From a virus: a stretch of DNA of 64,000 nucleotides. Below are positions 23,952-33,385 of this stretch, in pieces. Both the position numbers and the translations under genes were made by a program. Numbering within the stretch: the first letter of the stretch is position 1; each line of letters opens with the position of its first letter. The DNA lies in the IMG/VR virus record IMGVR_UViG_3300020438_000008, positions 1 through 64,000 of that record. One strand, 5' to 3'. The notes below the pieces were generated by a model. The model had not been told where the DNA came from, did not search any database, and saw nothing but the letters and a program-made list of their open reading frames with translations.

Positions 23952-24764
23952 TTATAGCCATCCTAGTTGTTCTAATTTTGGTTTTAATTTTTCTTTTGTA
24001 AACATTTCATAACCTTTAATACTAGGATGATGACTTTCTTCAAACTTATCACCTCTACTTTCTGCATATTCTAGTATACTATCTTCTATATATTCTATTC
24101 CTAGTTGTTTAAACGCATCACATAATCTTTCTTTTGAATTCATTAAAGCCGTATCCCAACCAAATACTACTAAAAGTTTTGCATTGCTTAGTTTTATACC
24201 ATGCAATACTGCTACTAAACTATACATTGTCCAAGGATTAATCCGTCTTCCTTCACCTAATAATGTATAAATCTCTTTTGGTTCACGTTTCATTCCAGAC
24301 TTAATCCATTCATTACACGATGGATCAAATCCAAATGATGTGATATCACCATCGAATTTGTTTTTTATGTTTGTCACAGAACCGGGTAGTTTCTTCAATT
24401 CTCTTTTCTTATACCCTTTACTAATATTGTCTCCCCACAAATCTTTATTAACATTGTTAATAGGTATAGTAAGTCTTCCAGGATTAGTTACTTGAAAAAT
24501 TACTATGTCATTGCTTTTTATTTCTCCATCAAGTAAAGCACATGTATATTTTGCTATTGCACTATGAACACCTGAGCCTGGTATAGCCCAACTTTTCATT
24601 TCAATATTATTTGAATCCCATATGCATGGGTCAAAGTTTTCTATTGCTCCATTTCTTCTCCATACATGACCTGGTTTGATATCATGGGATAGATGGGTCC
24701 AATGATGTTGTGCAGTTAAGCTACAACCAAATGCTCTAATTCTTGTTTTCTTTTTAGCCATCAA
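23952..24764 (-). CDS. SGNH-like protein of the glycan cluster
   Basis: A 270-residue protein. RAFGCSLTAQHHW near residues 10-22 is the nucleophile block (GCS for GDS), AIPGSGVHSAIAKY near 60 is the Gly-rich block, VIFQVTNPGRLTIP follows, and SHHPSIKGYEMFTKE near the C-terminus is the His block. All SGNH elements except a clear Asp are visible. It lies between two radical SAM genes with 1-2 nt spacing and an 11-nt overlap, so it is part of the same unit. Probably an acyl esterase or transferase. Confidence 0.65.
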   Translation of the reverse strand: MMAKKKTRIRAFGCSLTAQHHWTHLSHDIKPGHVWRRNGAIENFDPCIWDSNNIEMKSWAIPGSGVHSAIAKYTCALLDGEIKSNDIVIFQVTNPGRLTIPINNVNKDLWGDNISKGYKKRELKKLPGSVTNIKNKFDGDITSFGFDPSCNEWIKSGMKREPKEIYTLLGEGRRINPWTMYSLVAVLHGIKLSNAKLLVVFGWDTALMNSKERLCDAFKQLGIEYIEDSILEYAESRGDKFEESHHPSIKGYEMFTKEKLKPKLEQLGWL

Positions 24765-25743
24765 TTAATTCTATGTGATATATACCTGTACATTTCATAA
24801 GTTCAGACATCACTCCTTCTTTTGTTTTGCCTTCCATATTTAATTTTCCTAATTTAACTCTACCACTAGTAAACTCAGGTTTACTAAAGTCATAATACTG
24901 GTCAAGATTATTATTCTTAACCCACTTCGCTAACTCATCTATAGGATAATAAGGTTCTCCTTCATGTCCCCACCTCTTAAATCTCATTTCAAAACAAGTG
25001 TGAACTGTGTTTTGTTGAGAAAGTTTCTTTGTTGTTACTAAAGGTAAATCATTTGAGGCGTAACATGCCATTAAGTCTTTGCCAACTCTAAAGTAGTCAA
25101 GAGTCAAATCACCCCAATCATGATACACTGTAAAATTTTTGTAATCAGCTTCTTCTAGCGGTTCTTGTTGTACTGCTCCCATGCCGTCACCTCTAGTGAC
25201 AACACGACACGTTCCAAAAAATTCTAGTTCAGGATCTTCGCCCATATGATATTCAAGGCCTTCCATAGAGTGAACTAGTTGATTAATTTCTTCTAACCAA
25301 ACATAGATATCTCCATGCTCAATATATTCAAGAACTTCATTATCTTGTAAATGATTTGACTCATCTTCAAAGTATTCATGCAATGCATTCAATTTATCTA
25401 ATTCTGGATTAACTGAATTTACATCTAATACAAGTTTAGGGTCAACGTTGTTCACTATGTCAACTGTTTTCATTTTTTCAATTATCCAATTCATTCTATT
25501 CTTCATTTGAACAAATCTTCTTTTATCGATAGTTGGATAGAAGTTCCATGATGTTGACCATTCTCCATATGATTGAGTTTTCTTCATCAATCTAATAAAT
25601 TTGTTTGTAGTACTACATCGTCTTGTTAAATCATAATCCATGACATAACGTTTGCTTTCGGGTATCTCTTTGACTGGTAAATACTTATCTCCTCTTAAAG
25701 GAGGTATCATCTTTTCCTGAGACATTGTTACTCTGAGTTTCAT
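24754..25743 (-). CDS. Conserved-looking protein of the radical SAM cluster, unknown function
   Basis: A 329-residue protein from the ATG at 25743, which overlaps the upstream stop as ATGA and has GAAAGGAAAG before it; a start at 25767 would lack this. It contains MDYDLTRRCSTTNKFIRL near the N-terminus, a long acidic helical middle, GTCRVVTRGDGMGA, and FEMRFKRWGHEGEPYYP. No fold is recognised, and no catalytic motif is certain. Its place directly after a radical SAM gene, with coupled translation, suggests a partner, substrate carrier or recognition protein. Confidence 0.65.
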   Translation of the reverse strand: MKLRVTMSQEKMIPPLRGDKYLPVKEIPESKRYVMDYDLTRRCSTTNKFIRLMKKTQSYGEWSTSWNFYPTIDKRRFVQMKNRMNWIIEKMKTVDIVNNVDPKLVLDVNSVNPELDKLNALHEYFEDESNHLQDNEVLEYIEHGDIYVWLEEINQLVHSMEGLEYHMGEDPELEFFGTCRVVTRGDGMGAVQQEPLEEADYKNFTVYHDWGDLTLDYFRVGKDLMACYASNDLPLVTTKKLSQQNTVHTCFEMRFKRWGHEGEPYYPIDELAKWVKNNNLDQYYDFSKPEFTSGRVKLGKLNMEGKTKEGVMSELMKCTGIYHIELIDG

Positions 25744-27170
25744 TTTCTTTCCTTTCTTGTCCACCACTCGTATAGTTCTGGATCTCGTTTGTAAATATCT
25801 TCCAAACGATATTGCTCTTGTCTAATTCTATCAAGTTGTTCCTGATAGTTTCTTCCATTGAAAAACTGTTGCTCATGTGTCTCAGGCCACTGTTCTTCAA
25901 ATGTTTGCCTATCTTTCATACCTACTAATGTATTTACTAGAGTTTGTTGCTTAGGAGTTGCCCTTGGCTTAATATAGGCTAGTAAATCGTCTAAATGCCT
26001 ATTCAATATATGCTTAGGCCATGCAAAAGGACTAAACACAATATCAGCATGAAAGGCGAACATAATCTTTGTTTCTATTCTTACGTCTAATTCTAAACTT
26101 AAATCAAATAAATCTTTAATACTAAACATGCCGGGACCTGTAATAGTTAAGTCGAATAGCATCTTATCTTTACCACCTGGTGCCGCTAGTCCTTTCTTAA
26201 AGTTAGCTAACCACTCGTCCCATACAATACCTTTACGAATGAACTCTACGATATCACCTGTACCATCGATACTTGCACACATTAACCAGTCTTTGAACTG
26301 AGGTAGATAATCAAATAATTCCATACCCTTAAATGTTGTACGAGACAAATTAGAGTTATATCTTAAGTGACAATTCTTTGCAGAACCATTAGCGACCATT
26401 TCTTTTAATGCCCACCAATGTATATCATACATAAGTGGCTCTCCGCCTACCCAATATATTTCTTCTACAATACCATCACTAATTGCTTTCTTAAATTCTG
26501 GTTCAACAACTGTACGCTGAAACTTTACCATCTTCTGTTTTACAGTTGGTTGCATAAATGGTTGATGTTCAATCGACCACATGTTGTGTTTCTTCTTTTC
26601 TGCTTCCCACGAACTTGATAATTGTTCACCACACATACGACATTTAAAGTTACATAAGTTAGAGTAACGATAGTCAAATGATATAGCAGGCATTGTTGTA
26701 TGACCGTCATCATCTGTCTTATCGAATGCTTCTTGTATCTTGTCTCTGAATAGTACACCAGTAAACCATTTACGATAAGATGATAGACTTAGAATATCGT
26801 CATTACAAACATCACATTGTGGAATACGTTCTCCAGACATTAGTTTCTTTCTAATATCTTTCATGTATTGAGAGTTCCAATGTTCATCTAATGATGTAGG
26901 ATTAAAGTCATCTGCATCTGTTTTAGAATCTTTTACTTCACCATATCTTTCATCATTAGATGCATCGATATATTGTTTCTGAAACGAATGTTCTTCACGT
27001 GATGCACAACATAGTCTACGTTCACCTTGAGGAGATATATAGGTATGAGACCACGGAGCCATACAGAAAGTTTTGTTTTTACTTTCTTCTGCACAACTTC
27101 CGTCGCTTTTCCAGATAGGTATTATCTTCTTATTCAAGTGTATAGACTCCAGTTGATTCGTCATATTCAC
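25740..27170 (-). CDS. Twitch-domain radical SAM protein
   Basis: A 476-residue protein. The N-terminal auxiliary Cys are in KTFCMAPWSH (Cys36), RRLCCASRE (Cys54-55) and PQCDVCNDD (Cys119, Cys122). The radical SAM motif CNFKCRMC is at Cys173, Cys177 and Cys180. EIYWVGGEPLMYDIHW carries GGEP, and CASIDGTGDIVEFIRKG follows. The C-terminal 100 residues are helical and charged. The CMAPW start is typical of twitch and SPASM peptide-modifying enzymes. It overlaps the upstream sulfotransferase gene by 35-41 nt, unusually long for this cluster. Confidence 0.8.
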   Translation of the reverse strand: MNMTNQLESIHLNKKIIPIWKSDGSCAEESKNKTFCMAPWSHTYISPQGERRLCCASREEHSFQKQYIDASNDERYGEVKDSKTDADDFNPTSLDEHWNSQYMKDIRKKLMSGERIPQCDVCNDDILSLSSYRKWFTGVLFRDKIQEAFDKTDDDGHTTMPAISFDYRYSNLCNFKCRMCGEQLSSSWEAEKKKHNMWSIEHQPFMQPTVKQKMVKFQRTVVEPEFKKAISDGIVEEIYWVGGEPLMYDIHWWALKEMVANGSAKNCHLRYNSNLSRTTFKGMELFDYLPQFKDWLMCASIDGTGDIVEFIRKGIVWDEWLANFKKGLAAPGGKDKMLFDLTITGPGMFSIKDLFDLSLELDVRIETKIMFAFHADIVFSPFAWPKHILNRHLDDLLAYIKPRATPKQQTLVNTLVGMKDRQTFEEQWPETHEQQFFNGRNYQEQLDRIRQEQYRLEDIYKRDPELYEWWTRKERK

Positions 27171-27861
27171 GATTCCATATTCTCGATTCCTTGATAGCTT
27201 TTTCTATGTCATCATAGTTTGTAATAATTTTAGTTTTGTCATCTTTAGATAGTTGTTTTATAAGCCCATGTGGGTCGTTATCAATATCTATTATGTCACC
27301 TAAAGTTTCATAAGGATAAAAATGACATGTATACTTGTCTTTCATTTCTTCAACGACTCTGCTATAAGCCTGATGTGATAAGTCAAATGTTTTTATATAA
27401 TGTTCAATAAGTCCTTTATCTACTTCGAAAGGTTCGTATATTGCTTTCTTACGCTTTCTTACAACCCAATTACCTGATTGTTCTGCGATAATAAAACTAC
27501 AAATTGTATCTATCATATCATGTCTGAAACTAAAATGTAAATCAGTTACACCTGTTATCTTAAAGAAATTATGTACTTTAGCAAAATCAAATTCATAAAG
27601 TGCATACCTAGATTTTTGTTTCATGCCATCACGTAATCCACACATGATGTTCCACTTCATGCACCATTCTATTTCAGGATATTTTTTGTTTATATCAATC
27701 ATCAAACCTAGGTACCAGTCATATTCATCATCATGAATTTCTGTTGACTCTAACCCATGCTCATAAAAATTAAATGGAGGTGTACATAAATTCTCTGCTA
27801 TATGGTTACCAACAACGGTACTCCCAGTCCTTGCATTGTACATTACTAAGTGTCGTTTCAT
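27130..27861 (-). CDS. Sulfotransferase-like protein
   Basis: A 243-residue protein with both PAPS-binding motifs of the Stf0-type sulfotransferases: YNARTGSTVVGNHI at about residues 8-21 (5'-phosphosulfate loop) and HFSFRHDMIDTICSFII near 108-124 (3'-phosphate site). It would move sulfate from host PAPS to a hydroxyl, probably of a sugar. It starts in a 4-nt overlap with the upstream radical SAM gene. With the sulfotransferase-like domain at 18901-21516, it is the second in the cluster. Confidence 0.75.
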   Translation of the reverse strand: MKRHLVMYNARTGSTVVGNHIAENLCTPPFNFYEHGLESTEIHDDEYDWYLGLMIDINKKYPEIEWCMKWNIMCGLRDGMKQKSRYALYEFDFAKVHNFFKITGVTDLHFSFRHDMIDTICSFIIAEQSGNWVVRKRKKAIYEPFEVDKGLIEHYIKTFDLSHQAYSRVVEEMKDKYTCHFYPYETLGDIIDIDNDPHGLIKQLSKDDKTKIITNYDDIEKAIKESRIWNREYDESTGVYTLE

Positions 27862-29405
27862 TCAACTTTTACTCCTCCTAGTGCATCGTTTTCAGTATCC
27901 CAACCACCAACTTTTTCGTGAGCATCATCACCGCCTTCATAATCTTTTGTAGTAGCAGGGTCGCCTGCTCTGTCACTTACTTTGAATATTAATTCTTTAT
28001 TTAAGATTTGCTCTCTGTTTGGTGCATCTGCCTTTAATGTTTCATACCAATCTGCGATAGGTCCTTTAAATACTTCTCTGAAATCATGTCCTCTTCGTAC
28101 ATCAAACTGAGAAAAGAATGCTTTAAAATCATTGTATAGTTTCGGAGTTTCTGCTGTATTCTTATGAGGTGTTTTAACAATATCAAGATAATCAATTAAT
28201 CTTTGGATACTTGCTTTCTCGCCTTCTGATAGTTTTTGTTGTGGTCTTTCTGTTCTAAACCATGCTTCTAGTTTATCTTTGTAAAATGTTTTTACAGTTT
28301 CTGGAAGTATTGCCGCACTTTGAAAAGATGGGAAACGCAAAATGTTAAGTGTCATAGTAGGCGCACGTTGTCCGTATTCGTCACGCAAGTCTAACATTTC
28401 ATCCATGAAATCTGTAATTGTAACTAAGCATAATGAGTTGATAGTCATCATCATGTGTAGCTTTTTTACATTTGATTCTTTTAATACACGATGAATATTT
28501 GATTTCCATAAATCGTAATCAAGTCCATCACGAATATATTCTGCTTGAGACTTAGTTGCTTCCATTGATGTATAGATTTCAAAATTAGGAACGAACCAAG
28601 ATTTCTCAATAAGTTTATCTAGTACTTTTGGTTTCTCAGGAGATAGATTAGAATTGATAGCGAAACGCATATTTCGTCCTCTATCAGGGTTTTGTTCAAA
28701 CCAATCAAATAATCTCCATGTACCTCTATGCATAATAGGCTCACCACCTGTTATACGAATTTCTTCTAAGCAATCTGCTAAATCACTTTCCCACCATTTG
28801 TGGAATGCTTGAATATATGGATTGTCTTCTTCTTTCTTTGATACTGGTGCCGCCCATGGTGCATTATCAACAAAGTGACCACGCCCATCTGATTGTATAT
28901 TCTGATACGAACCAAACGTATTAATATCTTTAACCCATGCAGTTGAGAATGCAGGATTGCAATATGAACATTTTAGATTACATGCTCTATCGAATGATAT
29001 TTCAAGTGTACGTAAATTTACATTATCGTCCCATGGCATTTCCATGCTCTTATCAATATCCTCATCTTTGAAGATTTCAGTTTTGAATACACGGTCTGAT
29101 ATGTGGTCTTTGCCCATATCTTCAACTTTCCAACAGTATTCACATTCAGCAGGACGTTTGCCTTCTTGCATATGTTTACGCATAAGTTTTTTATGCTTTG
29201 TGTTATGAATAGCACTTGGGTTATCTTTAATTTCTTCTAATGGGATCCAGTGACCAGGTGGGTGGTGACAACTAGCAGTCTGACCATGTCCTAGCCAGAT
29301 TGTAGCATTGTACCACTTAGCCGCACAATAACTAGCACTCTTGCTATCTATCATACGTTCTTTATATTGATGGAGAGTTTCACCCTCCCAATGTTTACGA
29401 CCCAT
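27858..29405 (-). CDS. Radical SAM protein, CxHPP twitch subtype
   Basis: A 515-residue protein paralogous to the upstream gene. The N-terminal auxiliary site has Cys27 (YCAAKWYN), Cys46 in SCHHPPGH, and Cys88 and Cys91 (CEYCWKVED), so one ligand position is a CHHPP motif. The radical SAM motif CNLKCSYC is at Cys142, Cys146 and Cys149, with EIRITGGEPIMH later. A conserved SQFDVRRGHDFREVF lies near the C-terminus (SQYDERRGLNFLETF in the paralogue). The C-terminal 60 residues are an acidic, Gly-rich tail absent from the paralogue. Substrate unknown. Confidence 0.8.
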   Translation of the reverse strand: MGRKHWEGETLHQYKERMIDSKSASYCAAKWYNATIWLGHGQTASCHHPPGHWIPLEEIKDNPSAIHNTKHKKLMRKHMQEGKRPAECEYCWKVEDMGKDHISDRVFKTEIFKDEDIDKSMEMPWDDNVNLRTLEISFDRACNLKCSYCNPAFSTAWVKDINTFGSYQNIQSDGRGHFVDNAPWAAPVSKKEEDNPYIQAFHKWWESDLADCLEEIRITGGEPIMHRGTWRLFDWFEQNPDRGRNMRFAINSNLSPEKPKVLDKLIEKSWFVPNFEIYTSMEATKSQAEYIRDGLDYDLWKSNIHRVLKESNVKKLHMMMTINSLCLVTITDFMDEMLDLRDEYGQRAPTMTLNILRFPSFQSAAILPETVKTFYKDKLEAWFRTERPQQKLSEGEKASIQRLIDYLDIVKTPHKNTAETPKLYNDFKAFFSQFDVRRGHDFREVFKGPIADWYETLKADAPNREQILNKELIFKVSDRAGDPATTKDYEGGDDAHEKVGGWDTENDALGGVKVE

Positions 29406-30963
29406 ATTTACTCTCGTATTCTTCCTTAGCTTCGTTCCAGAAAGCAGTCATTTCGGGGAATGTTTCTAAGAAGTTTAATCCCCTACGTTCATCATATTGT
29501 GAAAAATATTCATGAAAACGAATTAAATGATTACTTAAATCTTCATCACTCATATTTAGCCCTTGTTTGGCCCACGCCAAATCACGCTCAAGTTTTAATA
29601 CTTCGTAATTCTTAAATCCTGTATACTTTCTGCCATATAAATCATTCTCTAATACATTGGCTTTCATAAAATCAATGTTATCTTGTATCATGTCTAGTAA
29701 TTCTTGGTCAGCTAATTGAATGGTCATCCAGTCAGGATATCTTAGATAAGGAATGTCAAACCAAACTCTTTGTCTTTTCTTTCTTACAAATGGTGGGTGT
29801 TTAAATCCATCATGGTCAGGCGGTTGAATTATTTTATCTTCTTGATTTTCATATCCAAATTCTTCACGTAAGTCTAATATCATTTGTAAGAACCCACGTA
29901 GATTTGGTATACTCAATAACTGAAACGTATTAATAAAAGAAATTTCTGTACCGTCAGTCTCACTTAACACTCTACGACAATTCTCATATAGTGTATCAAA
30001 GTTTAAACCGTCACGCATATATTCTGCTTGTTTACCTACACCATCAACACTAACATACAAACTAAAATGCTTACATGCTGGTGCAACGTACCAATGATTT
30101 CCACTATCAGGATTAAATCTTTTTGGATCTTCCCATACACGAATTTCTTCTAGTGCTTTAATCTTATCAATAAACTTATCCATTAACTTAGGACTTGGTG
30201 GAGACATGTTTGATGTAATACTCAAATCAAGAAAAGGATTTGGATTTTCATTTACGTAATCAAATACTTTAAATGTATTGTTATCCATTAATGGTTCACC
30301 GCCTGTCATACGAAAAACTTTTAAGTCTCTGTATATCATTGGAAACCATTTCCAGAATGCTTCGATATAAGGATTGTCTTTACGTGCTACTTCAAGTGGC
30401 ATAAGACCAGTCTTACGTAAGTAGTCTATATCATTATGACCTGTACCATTACTAAAACGAAATCCACCATGCTTCTTAACATCATCTTCCCATGCGGTAC
30501 TTAGATGAGGTGAGCAATAACTACACTTTAGATTACATGCTTGATTGAAGTTTACTTCTACATAACGTGGTGTGATGTTATGATCCCATGGGTTGTTTAC
30601 GACTTCGTCCCATGCATCTTTTACCCACCATTCACTTGAACGATAATGTCTATCACTCAGTCTACCACCCTTTGGGGCATCAGGTGCATCTTCAACATTC
30701 CAGCAATATTGACAACCTTCAGGACGGTCGCCGCATTTCATTTGCTTTCTTTCTTCTAACTTGAAGACTGTGTTGTGTAATGCATTTGGATCCTTTTTAA
30801 GTTCAGCTAAAGGAATCGGATGCGTTGGAGGGTGATAGCAACTGTGTGTTCTACCTTGTGGCAAATGCAAACTGACTTGTAACCACTTAGCCATACACAT
30901 TGATGGCGAAAGAGAATTTAGTTTGTCTCTTGTTAATTGGGCATCATCGTCATAATTTGCCAT
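29395..30963 (-). CDS. Radical SAM protein, CxHPP twitch subtype
   Basis: A 522-residue paralogue of the downstream radical SAM protein. Auxiliary Cys are Cys23 (CMAKWLQV), Cys42 in SCYHPPTH, and Cys84 and Cys87 (CQYCWNVED). The catalytic motif CNLKCSYC is at Cys143, Cys147 and Cys150, and VFRMTGGEPLMDN carries GGEP. An insertion near residues 380-410 is rich in Pro, His and Lys. The two overlap by 11 nt. A tandem duplication followed by divergence suggests two related substrates or a heterodimer. Confidence 0.8.
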   Translation of the reverse strand: MANYDDDAQLTRDKLNSLSPSMCMAKWLQVSLHLPQGRTHSCYHPPTHPIPLAELKKDPNALHNTVFKLEERKQMKCGDRPEGCQYCWNVEDAPDAPKGGRLSDRHYRSSEWWVKDAWDEVVNNPWDHNITPRYVEVNFNQACNLKCSYCSPHLSTAWEDDVKKHGGFRFSNGTGHNDIDYLRKTGLMPLEVARKDNPYIEAFWKWFPMIYRDLKVFRMTGGEPLMDNNTFKVFDYVNENPNPFLDLSITSNMSPPSPKLMDKFIDKIKALEEIRVWEDPKRFNPDSGNHWYVAPACKHFSLYVSVDGVGKQAEYMRDGLNFDTLYENCRRVLSETDGTEISFINTFQLLSIPNLRGFLQMILDLREEFGYENQEDKIIQPPDHDGFKHPPFVRKKRQRVWFDIPYLRYPDWMTIQLADQELLDMIQDNIDFMKANVLENDLYGRKYTGFKNYEVLKLERDLAWAKQGLNMSDEDLSNHLIRFHEYFSQYDERRGLNFLETFPEMTAFWNEAKEEYESKYGS

Positions 30964-30969
30964 TAGAAT

Positions 30970-31950
30970 CTATTTGTCCCAACCGGTTTGCTTCTCTGTT
31001 GCTAATGGGTTGTTAACTCTTGGTGGGTTAGTGTAAACACGTTTAAAAAAAGATGCTACTTCTGGTGTTGGGTCACATAATTCCATATCCATTTTATCTA
31101 CTAAGATATCACCGATTTCTAAACATGCATCAAATAGTTTTTCATAATTCCATTCTACTTTTGTCTTTTCGCACTTCTGGTCTCCGCCTTGAAATTTAGG
31201 AAGCACTGTGTTATCAAAGTATTCTTTAAACCAGTCAAAGCTAGAAATGTTTGCTAGAATAAAATCAGGGTTAAGATTTGTATCGTAACAACCTAATCTT
31301 GCACCGTAACATGCCCATATACCATTCTCTACATTTGCACCAATGTTCATCCATGTAATTAGACGTTCATAGTTCTTAGGCCATATACGTTTTTTAAATT
31401 CGTCTACTGGTACTTTCTTGCCTTCATCAAGTGACATTTTAGAACCTTCACGATAACCTGCACGAAAGGCTTGAAACGGTGAGCCTGCATTATGTACTGT
31501 TGAATAAATGTTATTCATCTGAATATAATTTAAGTCCCAACAAAAATCTACTTTCTTTGTTTCGTCTACTGCGTTTTCATGTGTCTTCATATCTAATACA
31601 AGTTTCACTGGCCAGCATTTAATACCACCATTACCATATACTAGACCGTTTACTACATTCTTTGCAGACCAACTAATAACTGAATTTTCTAAATCAGTAC
31701 CAGCTGGAAATGTTAGTTCGATATCGAAAAACTTCTCATCTACGATATTATCACCATCAATAGTAACAAATCTTTCTGTATCACTTTGTCTTGCACATTC
31801 TTTGTGTGCGTTGTCAAATCCTTTGACACCATCTACTCTTTTTGCAAATGGAAATTTACTTATAATATCTGCCCAATGTTCTTCTTTATTAGGCTCATCG
31901 TAACTTAGATAAAAAACATCTAATTCACCGATTTCTAGTTTGCTCATCAT
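30970..31950 (-). CDS. GT-A-type glycosyltransferase-like protein
   Basis: A 326-residue protein with an N-terminal nucleotide-sugar fold: LDVFYLSYDEPN at residues 10-21, then RFVTIDGDNIVDEKFF at about 60-75, whose DGD is the metal-binding DxD. The start (ATG at 31950, AGGAG upstream) overlaps the upstream stop. The central part has NGLVYGNGGIKCWPV, a typical acceptor-side loop. The C-terminal 80 residues are not recognised. It probably transfers a sugar to a protein or glycan made in this cluster. Confidence 0.65.
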   Translation of the reverse strand: MMSKLEIGELDVFYLSYDEPNKEEHWADIISKFPFAKRVDGVKGFDNAHKECARQSDTERFVTIDGDNIVDEKFFDIELTFPAGTDLENSVISWSAKNVVNGLVYGNGGIKCWPVKLVLDMKTHENAVDETKKVDFCWDLNYIQMNNIYSTVHNAGSPFQAFRAGYREGSKMSLDEGKKVPVDEFKKRIWPKNYERLITWMNIGANVENGIWACYGARLGCYDTNLNPDFILANISSFDWFKEYFDNTVLPKFQGGDQKCEKTKVEWNYEKLFDACLEIGDILVDKMDMELCDPTPEVASFFKRVYTNPPRVNNPLATEKQTGWDK

Positions 31951-32531
31951 GTTCTCCTGAATGAATATGTTTCCAGAAACTTCTGGGTATATAAACTTAT
32001 ACTGTATTTATTATATTCGAATTTAACTCTAGTTTCAGAACTCAATAACTTTGCGAACGGAATAGAGACTGTTTGTATAATAAAATCTGGTCTGTTTTCA
32101 TATGTTATGAAAAATGGGTGATGAGTTTTACCTGCAACTGTAACATTTTGATGTTCATCTACGTTTGCATTCTTTATTACTTCTTTACTAGGAGAAAAGC
32201 AAAGTTCTGAACCATCCCATGTTACTGATATGTCACAATACTTTGTATCTGGCAAATTGTATAACTGAGTATCTTTGCTTCTTTGTTTTATATCTACCTT
32301 AGACTTAATAATCTCGTAAACAAATATATCATCTGTGCTTACAACTTTATAGTCTGAGAACTTAAAATCTCCAGTAAGAAAAGGTAATATAGCTTCCATA
32401 GAAAACCATGCACTCTTAAGTAATGGGTTATCTTCTGTTTGATTAGATGAAATACTAAGTATATCACCTGCATCATTGAAGTATACTACTCTTGCCTTTT
32501 CAGTTTCATGTGTGAACCCGGTGCTTCTCAT
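31947..32531 (-). CDS. Unknown protein of the glycosylation cluster
   Basis: A 194-residue protein, largely predicted beta strand: VVYFNDAGDILSISSN, CDISVTWDGSELCFSPS and FIIQTVSIPFAKLLSS. It resembles no enzyme I recognise; the beta-rich pattern would suit a small virion or carbohydrate-binding protein. It is coupled by 4-nt overlaps on both sides to glycosyltransferase genes, so it may be an acceptor or accessory subunit. Confidence 0.6.
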   Translation of the reverse strand: MRSTGFTHETEKARVVYFNDAGDILSISSNQTEDNPLLKSAWFSMEAILPFLTGDFKFSDYKVVSTDDIFVYEIIKSKVDIKQRSKDTQLYNLPDTKYCDISVTWDGSELCFSPSKEVIKNANVDEHQNVTVAGKTHHPFFITYENRPDFIIQTVSIPFAKLLSSETRVKFEYNKYSISLYTQKFLETYSFRRT

Positions 32532-33385
32532 ATATTCAGTGCCTTTTCATACATATTAATTTTTTCTTCTGTTAGCCATTTCTTTTCAACGTAATGAAAA
32601 GGAAGTGACTGTTCGTAATTAGCTACACGAATTTTTAAGTCATGTGTCAACGTACTTGGTATACTATCTGTCCAAATACCTGATATCTTATTGTTAGGAA
32701 TATTTTGAATATAACTTTTCATATGTACGAATGTAGGTACATCTTTAATATCATTATCAATAACTTCCTCTTCTAAATCTAATAAACGTATAGCCAATGC
32801 ATATGCCAAGTCTGCACTCATCCAGTCTTGACCTGTTCCTTTAAGAAATTTATCATAGTACACATTCCAATGAACCATAATCAATTCAATCATTTTAAAC
32901 AATTCGAATGCAGTATCAGATTCTTTAAAATACGTGAAGTTACTATATATGTTTGGTAAGTCTAATTGTGTAAATTTCTTACGATAATAATCGTCTGTTA
33001 TTTGTTCATTTCTAAATGTCTTAACATGTGTACATGCCCAAACATCTTTCTTAGATAAATGTTCCCACCAATGGTCAACAGGGTGTGTGAACAAAACATC
33101 TGTATCAAGAATGATAGTTTCTTTGAATGGTGTCATGTGTGGATACTTCCACTTGTTATGAATTTTCCATTTGTCTGCACCAGCATCATCATTCCATGGG
33201 ATATCAACTATATGGTCAAACACTTCTTTGTGCTTACCAGTAAGTTGTGTTTTAGTATACTCATCAACGCATACACAAATTGCATTTTCTTTTTGTGTTG
33301 CTTTGAGTGATAAGGCTAAACCATATGCTTGAGTAAGATAATCATATGTACTATTCTGTGCTATGCAAATATATCCTCTACTCAT
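32528..33385 (-). CDS. GT8-like glycosyltransferase
   Basis: A 285-residue protein of the GT-A class. YICIAQNSTYDYLTQAYGLA at residues 5-24 is the nucleotide-binding strand, and ETIILDTDVLFTHPVDHWW near 88-106 contains the DTD metal motif. DWMSADLAYALA near 197 is the catalytic-side helix. It is related to its upstream neighbour in length and layout. The sugar donor is unknown. Genes overlap by 4 nt on both sides. Confidence 0.7.
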   Translation of the reverse strand: MSRGYICIAQNSTYDYLTQAYGLALSLKATQKENAICVCVDEYTKTQLTGKHKEVFDHIVDIPWNDDAGADKWKIHNKWKYPHMTPFKETIILDTDVLFTHPVDHWWEHLSKKDVWACTHVKTFRNEQITDDYYRKKFTQLDLPNIYSNFTYFKESDTAFELFKMIELIMVHWNVYYDKFLKGTGQDWMSADLAYALAIRLLDLEEEVIDNDIKDVPTFVHMKSYIQNIPNNKISGIWTDSIPSTLTHDLKIRVANYEQSLPFHYVEKKWLTEEKINMYEKALNI

